In this document: piece after piece, positions 33,457 through 41,750 of the stretch
Layout of the letters: each line of letters starts with the position of its first letter
Numbering within the stretch: position 1 is the first letter of the stretch
NCBI GenBank assembly: GCA_016788705.1
Contig: JAEUSQ010000022.1
Coordinates: forward strand, 1 to 42,864
From: Bacteroidetes Order II. bacterium
GTDB lineage: Bacteria > Bacteroidota > Rhodothermia > Rhodothermales > UBA2364
Length of the DNA: 42,864 bases
Direction of reading: 5' to 3'
Made by a program: the position numbers and the translations under genes
The notes under the pieces: generated by a model
The model's input: the letters and a program-made list of their open reading frames with translations, nothing else
Told to the model about the DNA's origin: nothing
Database searches by the model: none

Positions 33457-35523
33457 TTATTCTGCTGGTACCAATTGGGTTTTACCAATCACTTCCACAT
33501 CTCCGCTCGCATCCAACTCGATGTATTGCTGGCGATCAGGGATGCTATACCGCGAGAGCATTTCTTCATGAATCAAGTTGGCCCGTTGGATCATCCATGA
33601 TTCTGAACTACGGTTAGCAAACCAACCTTCCCAGACCGAAGGAGACGGCAAATCGGTCAGCATACGGGTTGCACGCCATTGCAGGGTGGTCGGATGGCCA
33701 GAATGTGCCACACGGACTGGTGAAAAACGGGTTTGTGCGAGATTATGTCTATACAAAGGAATAAATTGAGCCGACCAGATTGGATAATAAACTTCACCTG
33801 CTTGGGTAAGCCCCCATTGGAAGGAGCTAAAGTCTCGCGGTGAGCTTTCCTTGTCTTTAAAACGGCTCACTACTTTAATCAAGGTTTTTTTGAGCTTTAG
33901 GCTATTTTCTGCCGTCTTCGCCGAATCTGCCCCAGCAAACATGGTCGAGTCCGGTTTAGGGATATAGGACCACCCTTTATAGTATTCAGCCATCCAAGCA
34001 TCAAAAACAGATGCTGCAATGCTTTCGTTGCTAAAATCAAACTTCCAGTTACGGAGATACGTAAGGGCGTCCTTTGCTGCATAGGTCAGGTCTTTCCGTT
34101 TTTCCATCATGCCCAATAGGCCCTTGACTGCCGGACGAACAAATGGGCTGTAGGTATCTTCAAATTTTCCTAAGAATTGCTGAGGCAATAGGCCGCTGGA
34201 GAGGACTTGACGAAGGCGCGTCGCGGAGTGACTGGCCCAAGGGGTGTCTGAAATTAACAAGCCATTGGGCAATTCTTCTCGAACCAATGGCTTCCCACGT
34301 ACCGACCATCGCCCGTCTTGGGTTAATAAAAGACCATTTCCCTTGAATAAATGGAAATTCACCCCGGTTGTATCGCCCACTAACAAGTTTCTAAAAATAC
34401 TTTGATCACTTAACGGGCGGAAACCAGGCCAATTCAGTTTCCAAACAAAGCCAACGGTGGTATCTCGCTCAACCAGCAGGGTATCCTGAACCATTTTTTT
34501 GTATTTCTTTTTAAAGGACTCAGGCAAAAAGAAGGAATTCCCATTGCTCCGGGTGGTGACCAAAGATTCGTTGCCTTCCATATCTTTAATCACCCGATTT
34601 TCGGGAACAACGAGGCTATCGGCTCCGGCGGGCAGGCGCTCTGCTGAAAAAGGACTAGTCAGAAGAAAAAACCAAGACAATCGTTCATTTCGTCCAGAAG
34701 GAAATAACAAGGTTCCAGGCACACTCACCACTTGGTTTTGCCCAATACCCCAGTCTATAATTGCCTCTTGTACCAAAGGCCATGCACTCGCCCCATAAAC
34801 ATGACGGTGGAAAAAATAGGTATCTCGGCTCTGACGGGATACCCAAGCCAAACCATGCTCGAAACCATGTAACCGCAGAAATTGCTTCAAAACCCTCTGC
34901 TCTGCCATAAACTTTTCAAAAGCGGGCTGCAACGTATCTGCAAGCGTTTTTTTATAAGGCTCCGCGCCAATCCAAGCCAACAAGTGTTCTACGGCCAAAC
35001 TGTGCCACGGCTCCCAGCGCTTAGGCTTAAGTCCAGAAAGCAACAAATCGTCATTAACCTGTTCGTTTGGATGTTCTAAAACCGCATTGACACCATTTGA
35101 ATAAGCAATCAAACGGTTCTTCTCTTCTGGTTTTAATTGTCGGTAAGCTGCATAAGCCAACTTTCCGATGCCCAAGGTTTTGGAAACACGATCTATGATG
35201 GCAGTAGAATCGCCCTGAAACCACTGTCCTAGTTCACCAAGAGCCACTTGCCGCCAAACCGACATTGGCAACGCATGACGCAACGCATGGCTATAGCCAA
35301 GGCCCGCCAATCCATCGTTTTCGGAGGAGGCGCGGATAACTGGAATACGGTCTTTTCGCCATTCAACCGAGACATTACCCCGTAAATTGGTAATTTTCAC
35401 CTGTGCGCTGTAGTCGGTTCTAAATCCATACGAAAACCAAAAAGTAATCCCCAGAATAAAGAGACCTACAATGGCAATAAGCAGCGATAGGGCAATAATA
35501 TTTCTGAATCTATAAAACAACAC
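33457..35523 (-). CDS. Penicillin acylase (S45)-family protein, probably catalytically inactive
   Basis: The 688-residue protein has an N-terminal membrane segment (about 8-32) and then the S45 alpha-subunit pattern: VEWRKDRIPVIRASS, LAGLGYSHA, ALGELGQWF, AYSNGVNAVLE, LKPKRWEPWHSLA. In active enzymes a linker is cut to expose a serine in G-S-N-x-W at the start of the beta subunit, followed by a D-P-H-x block about 22 residues on. Here the region reads YGASAW (243-248), with alanine at the aligned serine, and the DPH block is absent: only about 20 residues separate YGASAW from the conserved PGTLLFPSGRNERLSW. Autocleavage and acylase activity therefore look lost. The start is GTG at 35523. It lies 34 bp after the PolX-like gene. 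Confidence 0.8.
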   Translation of the reverse strand: MLFYRFRNIIALSLLIAIVGLFILGITFWFSYGFRTDYSAQVKITNLRGNVSVEWRKDRIPVIRASSENDGLAGLGYSHALRHALPMSVWRQVALGELGQWFQGDSTAIIDRVSKTLGIGKLAYAAYRQLKPEEKNRLIAYSNGVNAVLEHPNEQVNDDLLLSGLKPKRWEPWHSLAVEHLLAWIGAEPYKKTLADTLQPAFEKFMAEQRVLKQFLRLHGFEHGLAWVSRQSRDTYFFHRHVYGASAWPLVQEAIIDWGIGQNQVVSVPGTLLFPSGRNERLSWFFLLTSPFSAERLPAGADSLVVPENRVIKDMEGNESLVTTRSNGNSFFLPESFKKKYKKMVQDTLLVERDTTVGFVWKLNWPGFRPLSDQSIFRNLLVGDTTGVNFHLFKGNGLLLTQDGRWSVRGKPLVREELPNGLLISDTPWASHSATRLRQVLSSGLLPQQFLGKFEDTYSPFVRPAVKGLLGMMEKRKDLTYAAKDALTYLRNWKFDFSNESIAASVFDAWMAEYYKGWSYIPKPDSTMFAGADSAKTAENSLKLKKTLIKVVSRFKDKESSPRDFSSFQWGLTQAGEVYYPIWSAQFIPLYRHNLAQTRFSPVRVAHSGHPTTLQWRATRMLTDLPSPSVWEGWFANRSSESWMIQRANLIHEEMLSRYSIPDRQQYIELDASGDVEVIGKTQLVPAE

Positions 35524-35557
35524 AGTTAGCTTGGTTTGGTCAGATTAATGGAAATCT

Positions 35558-37237
35558 TTATTGATTTTTAAGGCGGAGCCATTGTTCGAAAGCAAACCGA
35601 TCCATCGCGTTCAGGCATAGACCGACTGTCAGCCCGGCTTTTCGGGCTACTTCAACGCCCCAGAACACATCTTGTAGCCCTTCCATCGCATGGGCATCTG
35701 GATTAATGGCAATAAAAACCCCTTTTTCCAAGGCATAAGGTACCCACGTCCAGTCCAAATCCAAGCGATAAGGATTTGCATTTAGTTCGAGGGCCACACC
35801 ATTGGCGGCACAGGCATCAATTATTTTATGATGATGTACCGGATAACCTTCTCTGGCCAACAATAAACGTCCGGTAGGATGACCCAGTATGGTGGTATAA
35901 GGATTTTCTATGGCCGTAATCAACCGCTGTGTGGCCACGGCCTCGGTCATATTAAAGCCATTATGAATACTGGCCACCACCAAATCAAACGAAGCCAATA
36001 CCTCGTCGGGGTAATCTAATGAACCATCGTTCAAAATATCGCTTTCGATTCCCGAAAAAATGCGGAAGTTCGTTCCCGTTGCAGCATACACGGCATTTCG
36101 GCTAGCAATTTCGGCTTGTTGTTCTAAAACCCGCTCTATGCTCATACCATTGGCCACCGTCAACGACCGACTATGGTCACAGGCCCCATAGTATTCCAAG
36201 CCTAAGTGCCGGGCAGTTTCGGCCATTTCCACCAAGGAGTGCGCGCCATCGCTATAGGTTGAGTGGTTATGCAACGTTCCTCTAAGGTCGCTGACTTCTA
36301 TGAGTTTGGGTAAGGTATTTGTTTCAGCCCAAGACATAGCAGAAGCCAAATCGCGCAACTCCGGAGATACAAAAGCCAATCCAGCCTTTTGGAACAACTC
36401 CGTTTCGGCGGCCACCTCTGGAAGTCCACCTATTTTTTGCGCAATTGCTTCCACAAAACTTTCCGGACCTGTTCTCCTGAGGCATTCGGTACCAAAAGCC
36501 ACCTCTGGAACCCATACCACCTCCACCCCAAAGCCATCTTCGAGACTGAACTGCCAAACACCTGTATTTATTTGCTGCACCGAAACCCCAATGGCCTCAA
36601 ATGCAGGAGCAATAACCTCTTCCGATTGCGCTTGAATTAACACCGTAAGCTCCGAGATGGTGGGCATTTTCCGACGAAAAGCCCCAACCACCACACAGTC
36701 TTCGATGCTAACTTGTTGTTTCAGCGTTTGCAACAAGGGCATCAACTGCCGGTAAACCGTAGCATACCGCCGTTGAGCACGATAGGACGCTAAGCGTTCG
36801 ATACTTTCTAAGAGTTGTTCCTGCGTTTTTTTACCAAAGCCTTCTGCATGTAACAACCGATTTTCCCGCGCCGCAACGGCCAATTCGCCAACCGAAGTAA
36901 TACCCAATGATTGCCATAAACTGCGCACCTTTTTAACACCAAGCCCTTTAATGTTAAGCAATTCAGGCAGACCAGCAGGGAGTTTCGCTACCAATTCCTC
37001 CCGTTGCGGCAACGATCCGGTATCCAACAGCACCTCAATGTCTTTGCCGAGTCCACTACCAATTCCCTGCACCCCTGTCAATTGTCCCGCTGCCGCCAAA
37101 TCCTTTATTTGCTCTGGCAACCGTTGTAAAACACGGGCTGCATTCGCAAAAGCCCTCGCCCGAAACGGATTACCACCCGTAAGTTCCAACAGATCTGCCA
37201 CTTCCTGTAAAGACTTGGCAATTTGTTTATTCGTCAT
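35558..37237 (-). CDS. polX: PolX-like protein: degenerate polymerase domain + intact PHP nuclease domain
   Basis: The 559-residue protein (start ATG at 37237; an in-frame start at 37264 would add nine residues) has the PolX layout. It contains helix-hairpin-helix domains (about 1-130, GVQGIGSGLGKDIEVLL and NIKGLGVKKV), a polymerase-beta-like palm (about 150-310) and a PHP domain (about 315-559). The palm motif reads GAFRRKMPTISELTVLI (185-201), where active PolX has a D-I-D. The aligned residues are E196, L197 and T198, and the third aspartate is E239. Polymerase activity is therefore unlikely. The PHP ligands H323, H325, H355, E398, H425, H453, D514 and H516 are all present, so the 3'-5' exonuclease or AP-endonuclease function may remain. 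Confidence 0.9.
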   Translation of the reverse strand: MTNKQIAKSLQEVADLLELTGGNPFRARAFANAARVLQRLPEQIKDLAAAGQLTGVQGIGSGLGKDIEVLLDTGSLPQREELVAKLPAGLPELLNIKGLGVKKVRSLWQSLGITSVGELAVAARENRLLHAEGFGKKTQEQLLESIERLASYRAQRRYATVYRQLMPLLQTLKQQVSIEDCVVVGAFRRKMPTISELTVLIQAQSEEVIAPAFEAIGVSVQQINTGVWQFSLEDGFGVEVVWVPEVAFGTECLRRTGPESFVEAIAQKIGGLPEVAAETELFQKAGLAFVSPELRDLASAMSWAETNTLPKLIEVSDLRGTLHNHSTYSDGAHSLVEMAETARHLGLEYYGACDHSRSLTVANGMSIERVLEQQAEIASRNAVYAATGTNFRIFSGIESDILNDGSLDYPDEVLASFDLVVASIHNGFNMTEAVATQRLITAIENPYTTILGHPTGRLLLAREGYPVHHHKIIDACAANGVALELNANPYRLDLDWTWVPYALEKGVFIAINPDAHAMEGLQDVFWGVEVARKAGLTVGLCLNAMDRFAFEQWLRLKNQ

Positions 37238-37326
37238 GACAAACAGTTTGTGAGGAAGCAACAATTATTGGGTAAATTGTGTATCTTCTTTGTTTAAACA
37301 TTGCTCAAATGAATTACTAACTGGCC

Positions 37327-37351
37327 CAAACAATCTTAAGCCAATTGTTTG
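37327..37351. promoter_or_regulatory. Inverted repeat in the divergent polX / GT2 intergenic region
   Basis: CAAACAAT (37327-37334) and ATTGTTTG (37344-37351) are perfect 8-bp arms with a 9-nt spacer. A second one, GAACAA-TT-TTGTTC, sits at 37430-37443. Both lie between the divergent genes at 37237 and 37499 and could be operators for either, or chance in AT-rich sequence. Confidence 0.3.
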
Positions 37352-37498
37352 AACCAGAACAAATTAAGAAAAACTTGCCCTGCACCACAGAACAAGTCCT
37401 TTTCTTTTCCGTAATTCCTGAACAATTTTGTTCTATAGGGAAAGGACGACAAGCCAGATAACGTCTTTTCTCCATTCCGTTCATCAATCTTTACCAAA

Positions 37499-38308
37499 AT
37501 GATGTACGAAACCTTGCACGTCGTACCAGAGACGTTGGAAGAGGTTTTGGCGACCTTTCGTGTCTTGCCACAAACCAGTATCATTATTCCTACCCTAAAT
37601 GAGGAAAAGATCTTAGAAAATTTACTCAGATCTTTTACACCGGAAGTCCGGCGACGTTTGGGCCTCGAAATCATCGTTTCAGATGGTGGATCAACCGACA
37701 GAACCGTCGAAATTGCGCGGAAATATGCCGACAAAGTGGTTGAACATACCGACGTACGCCCCCAAACGATTTCGGAGGGCCGCAATGCTGGCGCAGCCGT
37801 CGCACAGGGCGATGTCCTAATCTTTTTTAATGCCGATGTCCGTTTTCCTATACGAATGGAACCGTTCTTGCGGGAACTAACTGAAGCTGCTGGCATGGAA
37901 GGGGCCGCAACCTGTCGGGTGACCGTCCATCCGGAAGAAGCCAACTGGAAAGACCATTTGGTCTTGGGCGGTTGTAATGCCTATTTCTGGTGTCTGAATA
38001 AGATCGGACTGGGCATGGGGCGTGGTGAATGTCACGCCATTGCCGCCCGAACATTTAGGTTGCTGGGCGGTTATAGAACGGACTTGGTTGCTGGAGAAGA
38101 TTTTGATTTATTTAAGCGGATTGCACAACATGCGAGGCAACAAAACAAAGCAGGCATCCGTTTTCTTTGGCAGTGGACGCTTTATGAGGACCCACGACGG
38201 TATCGGGCTATTGGATATGCTCGCACCATGCTCAAGTGGTTCCAGAATGCGGCCTCTATCACGCTTTTTAACCGATCGGTCTCTAAAGAATGGACCGCAT
38301 TTCGGTAA
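37499..38308 (+). CDS. Glycosyltransferase, family 2 (GT-A fold)
   Basis: The 269-residue protein has a GT-A Rossmann-like start (SIIIPTLNEEKILENLL), then EIIVSDGGSTDRTVEIA, GRNAGAAVAQGDVLIFFNAD with the divalent-metal site, and the acceptor-side block GECHAIAARTFRLLGGY followed by VAGEDFDLFKR with the catalytic D/E. The hydrophobic C-terminal segment is weak. The first AUG of a doublet (37499, 37502) is used. It resembles enzymes of small-glycan or rSAM-associated transferases; its substrate is unknown. It is divergent from polX, with a palindrome in the 235-bp gap, and 109 bp upstream of the S41 protease. Confidence 0.85.
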   Translation: MMYETLHVVPETLEEVLATFRVLPQTSIIIPTLNEEKILENLLRSFTPEVRRRLGLEIIVSDGGSTDRTVEIARKYADKVVEHTDVRPQTISEGRNAGAAVAQGDVLIFFNADVRFPIRMEPFLRELTEAAGMEGAATCRVTVHPEEANWKDHLVLGGCNAYFWCLNKIGLGMGRGECHAIAARTFRLLGGYRTDLVAGEDFDLFKRIAQHARQQNKAGIRFLWQWTLYEDPRRYRAIGYARTMLKWFQNAASITLFNRSVSKEWTAFR

Positions 38309-38329
38309 AGACTGTTACTTTACAGATAC

Positions 38330-38358
38330 AAGGGCGTCTAAAACTGAAACACCCTTTT
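38330..38358 (+). terminator. Weak terminator-like hairpin after the GT2 gene
   Basis: AAGGGCGT (38330-38337) and ACACCCTT (38349-38356) pair with one C-A mismatch and are followed by only two more T. It may limit read-through into the S41 protease gene. Confidence 0.35.
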
Positions 38359-38417
38359 CGGCTTGTTCTCAGGCACGGAAACGATATCCATAACCATTTT
38401 TCACTCTGAAAATCCAT

Positions 38418-40100
38418 ATGCGCTTAACCAAAAAATTTACTTACATCGGAGCCGGTATCCTAATAGCAGGCTTTTTCTTTGGAATGGGCATTCAAAAAGT
38501 CTTCTCCGGAGACGATGTAGTCCAAAGTCTGCAAAAATTAGATCAGGCATTTTCATTGATCAATCAGCAGTATGTGGATGATGTGGACTCGGGTAAACTT
38601 GCCGAAAATGCGATCGAAGGAATGCTGAAGGGCTTAGACCCTCACTCGGTATATATTGATGCCAAACGCATGAAGCGCGTCCGCGAAGAATTTGATGCTT
38701 CCTTTGAGGGGATCGGTATTTTCTTTGACTTTGTGGATGAAACCTTGATGGTGCAGCAAGTAATATCGGATGGTCCCTCCGAAAAAGCTGGCCTTAAGGC
38801 AGGTGACTTCATCATTATGGTGGATGATAAGGAAACCAAAGGCTGGAAAAATGAGGATGTACAAGCCCACCTTAAAGGTCCTAAAGGAACTAAGGTGACA
38901 CTCAAAATCCGTCGAAATGGCGTGGACAAGCCCTTAACCTTTGACATTACCCGCGATACCATTCCATTTTATACGGTTACTGCCAAGCACATGATAGACG
39001 ATAAAACAGGGTATATCAACCTTGAGCGCTTCGCCCGTACCTCTTACCAGGAAGTGGCAGATGCCATGAACCAATTACGTGGTTTGGGAATGGAGCGCCT
39101 TGTGCTGGATTTGCGCAACAACCGTGGCGGATACATGGAAATGGCCGTTCGTATTGTGGATGAATTGCTCCCTGCGAATAAAATGATTGTCTATACCAAG
39201 AGCCGAATCCAATCCTTTAATGAGCAATACCGCTCCACTTCGCGAGGTAGCTTTGAAAAAATGCCCGTCATCGTCTTGGTCAATTCCGGATCGGCTTCTG
39301 CCAGCGAGATTGTTGCCGGAGCGCTTCAAGACCACGACCGCGCCCTTGTGGTGGGCGAGCGGACCTTTGGGAAAGGCTTGGTACAACGCCAGTTTGAATT
39401 ATTGGATGGATCCGTTATGCAAATGACCATTTCTCGGTATTTCACCCCTTCCGGACGCCTCATTCAAACCCCTTATGCCGACGGAGACCAAGAAGCCTAT
39501 TATAAATCCAAATTAGACATCGAACGGAAGAACAAAGGCGTTTTGAAAAAAGAAGACCTTATTGCTCAGGCGCCAGATTCCCTTAAATACAAAACCACCA
39601 GTGGACGGACCGTTTTGGGGGGTGGAGGTATTTTGCCAGATATTATCCTGCCCGACTCGCTGGGTATGCCCAAGCCCCTTGTAATTGCCCTCATTCGGAA
39701 TAGCGTAGAGGATGATTTCACCGGCCACTGGCTAAATCAGCATCCGGAATTTAGAACCCAATGGACCACTAAGAAGAGTGATTTCATCAAAAACTTCCGG
39801 ATTACGGATGCCATGCTGAATGAATTCTGGGGTTATGCTACCGATAAAAAAGGCTTTAAGTTTGTTGAAAACAATAAATCTGCTACCCTAAATACGGCTG
39901 ATGAAAAACGCAAGACCTTTACCAAAAAGGAACAGTTAGAGAACCGAGACGTGGTTGAGGTGCGTATCAAAGCTTTACTTGCCCGTCGTCTTTGGGACCT
40001 GGATGCCTCCGTGCAAGTTTTTCATAAATTAGACCTGACACTGGCTGAAGCCTTGCGGAATTGGGACAAAGCTTCAAACTTTGCTCAATCCTACCGATAG
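38418..40100 (+). CDS. S41-family C-terminal processing protease (CtpA-like)
   Basis: The 560-residue protease is anchored by an N-terminal membrane segment (about 8-28) and acts in the periplasm. A PDZ domain (about 95-170, with the carboxylate-binding FEGIGIFF and GPSEKAGLKAGDFI) is followed by the S41 core. The catalytic dyad is Ser294 in NSGSASASEI and Lys319 in TFGKGLVQ, exactly 25 residues apart as in E. coli Prc. The region beyond about 360 is a C-terminal extension with charged helices, common in Bacteroidota homologues. It degrades or trims proteins from the C-terminus. A hairpin with a T-run ends the gene. Confidence 0.94.
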   Translation: MRLTKKFTYIGAGILIAGFFFGMGIQKVFSGDDVVQSLQKLDQAFSLINQQYVDDVDSGKLAENAIEGMLKGLDPHSVYIDAKRMKRVREEFDASFEGIGIFFDFVDETLMVQQVISDGPSEKAGLKAGDFIIMVDDKETKGWKNEDVQAHLKGPKGTKVTLKIRRNGVDKPLTFDITRDTIPFYTVTAKHMIDDKTGYINLERFARTSYQEVADAMNQLRGLGMERLVLDLRNNRGGYMEMAVRIVDELLPANKMIVYTKSRIQSFNEQYRSTSRGSFEKMPVIVLVNSGSASASEIVAGALQDHDRALVVGERTFGKGLVQRQFELLDGSVMQMTISRYFTPSGRLIQTPYADGDQEAYYKSKLDIERKNKGVLKKEDLIAQAPDSLKYKTTSGRTVLGGGGILPDIILPDSLGMPKPLVIALIRNSVEDDFTGHWLNQHPEFRTQWTTKKSDFIKNFRITDAMLNEFWGYATDKKGFKFVENNKSATLNTADEKRKTFTKKEQLENRDVVEVRIKALLARRLWDLDASVQVFHKLDLTLAEALRNWDKASNFAQSYR

Positions 40101-40123
40101 ACGTTCCCTTAATTTTATGTTTG

Positions 40124-40148
40124 AAGGCTCCTTTACGGGGCCTTTTTT
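40124..40148 (+). terminator. Terminator after the S41 protease
   Basis: AAGGCTCC (40124-40131) pairs with GGGGCCTT (40137-40144), including one G-T pair, around a 5-nt loop. A run of six T ends at 40148. Confidence 0.8.
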
Positions 40149-40154
40149 ATCTTT

Positions 40155-40202
40155 TAACCGCTTTCACTGATATTTGCCAGAATCGCTTCGCCTAAGCGGT
40201 TA
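40155..40202. promoter_or_regulatory. Perfect 9-bp inverted repeat upstream of the isocitrate dehydrogenase-like gene
   Basis: TAACCGCTT (40155-40163) and AAGCGGTTA (40194-40202) face each other with a 30-nt gap, ending 51 bp before the ATG at 40254. It could be a divided operator or an RNA stem in the leader. No function is proven. Confidence 0.35.
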
Positions 40203-40253
40203 TATTGCAAAACGCTTCCCCTGCTTTTATTTCATTTATTATTTTTATCCCTG

Positions 40254-41297
40254 ATGGCACACAAAGTAGTCCTCATTCCCGGTGATGGTATTGGTCCCGA
40301 AATCACTGAAGCCGCTTTAGACGTTTTAGCCGCAACTGGCGTCCCCATTACTTGGGTATTAGAAGAAGAAGCGGGTATGCGTTCCATAGAAGCAGGGGGC
40401 GAGCCCTTGCCCGAAAAAGTAATCAATAGCATCAAGGCGCATAAGGTAGCCCTGAAAGGCCCCATTACGACTCCGGTTGGCGGTGGCTTTAAAAGTGTGA
40501 ACGTATCTTTGCGTCAAGCCTTAGACCTCTATGCAAACGTCCGGCCCAGTTATAGCTTACCGGGCATCAAAACCGCCTTTCAGCATGTAGATATGGTACT
40601 TTTCCGTGAGAATACGGAAGGACTGTATATTGGAGAAGAAAAATACGATGCCGAGACGGGCGTAGCCGAGGCCATCGCAAGGGTTACCAAAAAAGGATCC
40701 GAACGGATCATTCGGTATGCCTTTGAATACGCCAAATTTAACGAACGCGGCAAAGTTTCATTGGTTCATAAAGCCAACATCCTGAAAAAAACTTCGGGAT
40801 TGTTTTTGGAGTTGGGCCGCGAAATTGCAAAAGAATACCCCCAAATCCGCTTTGAAGAAGTGATTGTGGATAATATGTGCATGCAGATGGTAACCAATCC
40901 AGAACGCTATGATTGTATTGTCACCACCAACCTGTTTGGCGATATTTTAAGTGACCTCGCAGCCGGATTAGTGGGCGGTTTGGGCATTGTACCCGGCGCA
41001 AATATTGGCAGTGAGTATGCCGTTTTTGAGTCCGTTCATGGTTCTGCACCCGATATTGCCGGACAAAACAAAGCGAATCCTACAGCACTCATCCGTTCTG
41101 CCGAGATGATGCTCCGTCACTTGGGCGAGCACTTTGCTGCAGATGCCCTCCGCAAAAGCCTTTTCGAGATTTTCCGACGTGGAGAATTCCGCACGGCAGA
41201 CTTGGGCGGCTCCACCCCAACGAATGAGTTTGGGAAACGTGTTGCCGAGAAAGTAGCGAAAAACATCGCAAAACCACGCTGGCGTACCCAAGTATAA
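40254..41297 (+). CDS. Isocitrate/isopropylmalate dehydrogenase family, NAD-isocitrate dehydrogenase-like
   Basis: The 347-residue dehydrogenase begins HKVVLIPGDGIGPEITEAAL. The substrate motif reads SVNVSLRQALDLYANVRP, where the serine ahead of the conserved arginine suits isocitrate better than isopropylmalate. FRENTEGLYIGEE, VHKANILKKTSG (catalytic Lys), and DILSDLAAGLVGGLG (metal-binding Asp) follow. HGSAPDIAGQNKANPTA holds the coenzyme site, with no basic NADP signature, suggesting NAD. It would oxidise isocitrate to 2-oxoglutarate in the citric-acid cycle. No leuB-linked leucine genes are present, which supports IDH. Homoisocitrate dehydrogenase is the main alternative. Confidence 0.85.
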   Translation: MAHKVVLIPGDGIGPEITEAALDVLAATGVPITWVLEEEAGMRSIEAGGEPLPEKVINSIKAHKVALKGPITTPVGGGFKSVNVSLRQALDLYANVRPSYSLPGIKTAFQHVDMVLFRENTEGLYIGEEKYDAETGVAEAIARVTKKGSERIIRYAFEYAKFNERGKVSLVHKANILKKTSGLFLELGREIAKEYPQIRFEEVIVDNMCMQMVTNPERYDCIVTTNLFGDILSDLAAGLVGGLGIVPGANIGSEYAVFESVHGSAPDIAGQNKANPTALIRSAEMMLRHLGEHFAADALRKSLFEIFRRGEFRTADLGGSTPTNEFGKRVAEKVAKNIAKPRWRTQV

Positions 41298-41339
41298 TCA
41301 CGCTATTATTACCCTCACCCTTTTAATCTTTTTCCCAAT

Positions 41340-41750
41340 ATGTGGCAACGCATTCAAACGGTCTATTTGGTACTTTCCGTTGTATTACTTGCTTTGATTC
41401 CTGCGCTTCAGTTCCCGCTAACGGCCAAACAACCACTCTATTGGGGTGGTATGGTTGTCTCGGCGGTTTCCATAATTTTGGCCATCTGGGGGATTGCTCA
41501 GTTTCAAAATCGTAAACAGCAAATGAATACCGTTCGGATGGCCGCCATTGTGGCTTTTCTATCCGTCGGATTTGCAAAAGTGGTGTATTTAATCACGACG
41601 CCGCAAGCACAGTGGATGGCATTTACCCAAAATCCCGCCATTCTTTGGGGGATTGGCGGAGCCTTCGTAGGGTTTGTTTTCCAACTTTTGGCGCTACGTG
41701 CCATTCGCAAAGACGAGTCATTGGTACGGTCAATGGATCGCTTGCGATGA
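41340..41750 (+). CDS. DUF4293 family membrane protein
   Basis: The 136-residue protein has four membrane segments (about 7-25, 34-52, 65-85, 100-120). Family hallmarks are the start MWQRIQTVYLVLSVV, the short basic turn QNRKQQMN and the end RAIRKDESLVRSMDRLR, whose conserved arginines face the cytoplasm. It is typical of Bacteroidota and has no known function. Its stop codon overlaps the next start as ATGA (41747-41750), so it is translationally coupled to the EamA permease. Confidence 0.88.
   Translation: MWQRIQTVYLVLSVVLLALIPALQFPLTAKQPLYWGGMVVSAVSIILAIWGIAQFQNRKQQMNTVRMAAIVAFLSVGFAKVVYLITTPQAQWMAFTQNPAILWGIGGAFVGFVFQLLALRAIRKDESLVRSMDRLR

Noticed and set aside
37336-37944. 202-codon minus-strand frame across the GT2 gene
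   Set aside because: It overlaps the well-supported glycosyltransferase and has Ser/Arg-rich composition with no motifs, typical of an antisense shadow.
41612-41746. Longer N-terminus for the EamA permease
   Set aside because: The extra 45 residues would come from reading the DUF4293 gene in another frame; the ATGA overlap at 41747 is the natural start.
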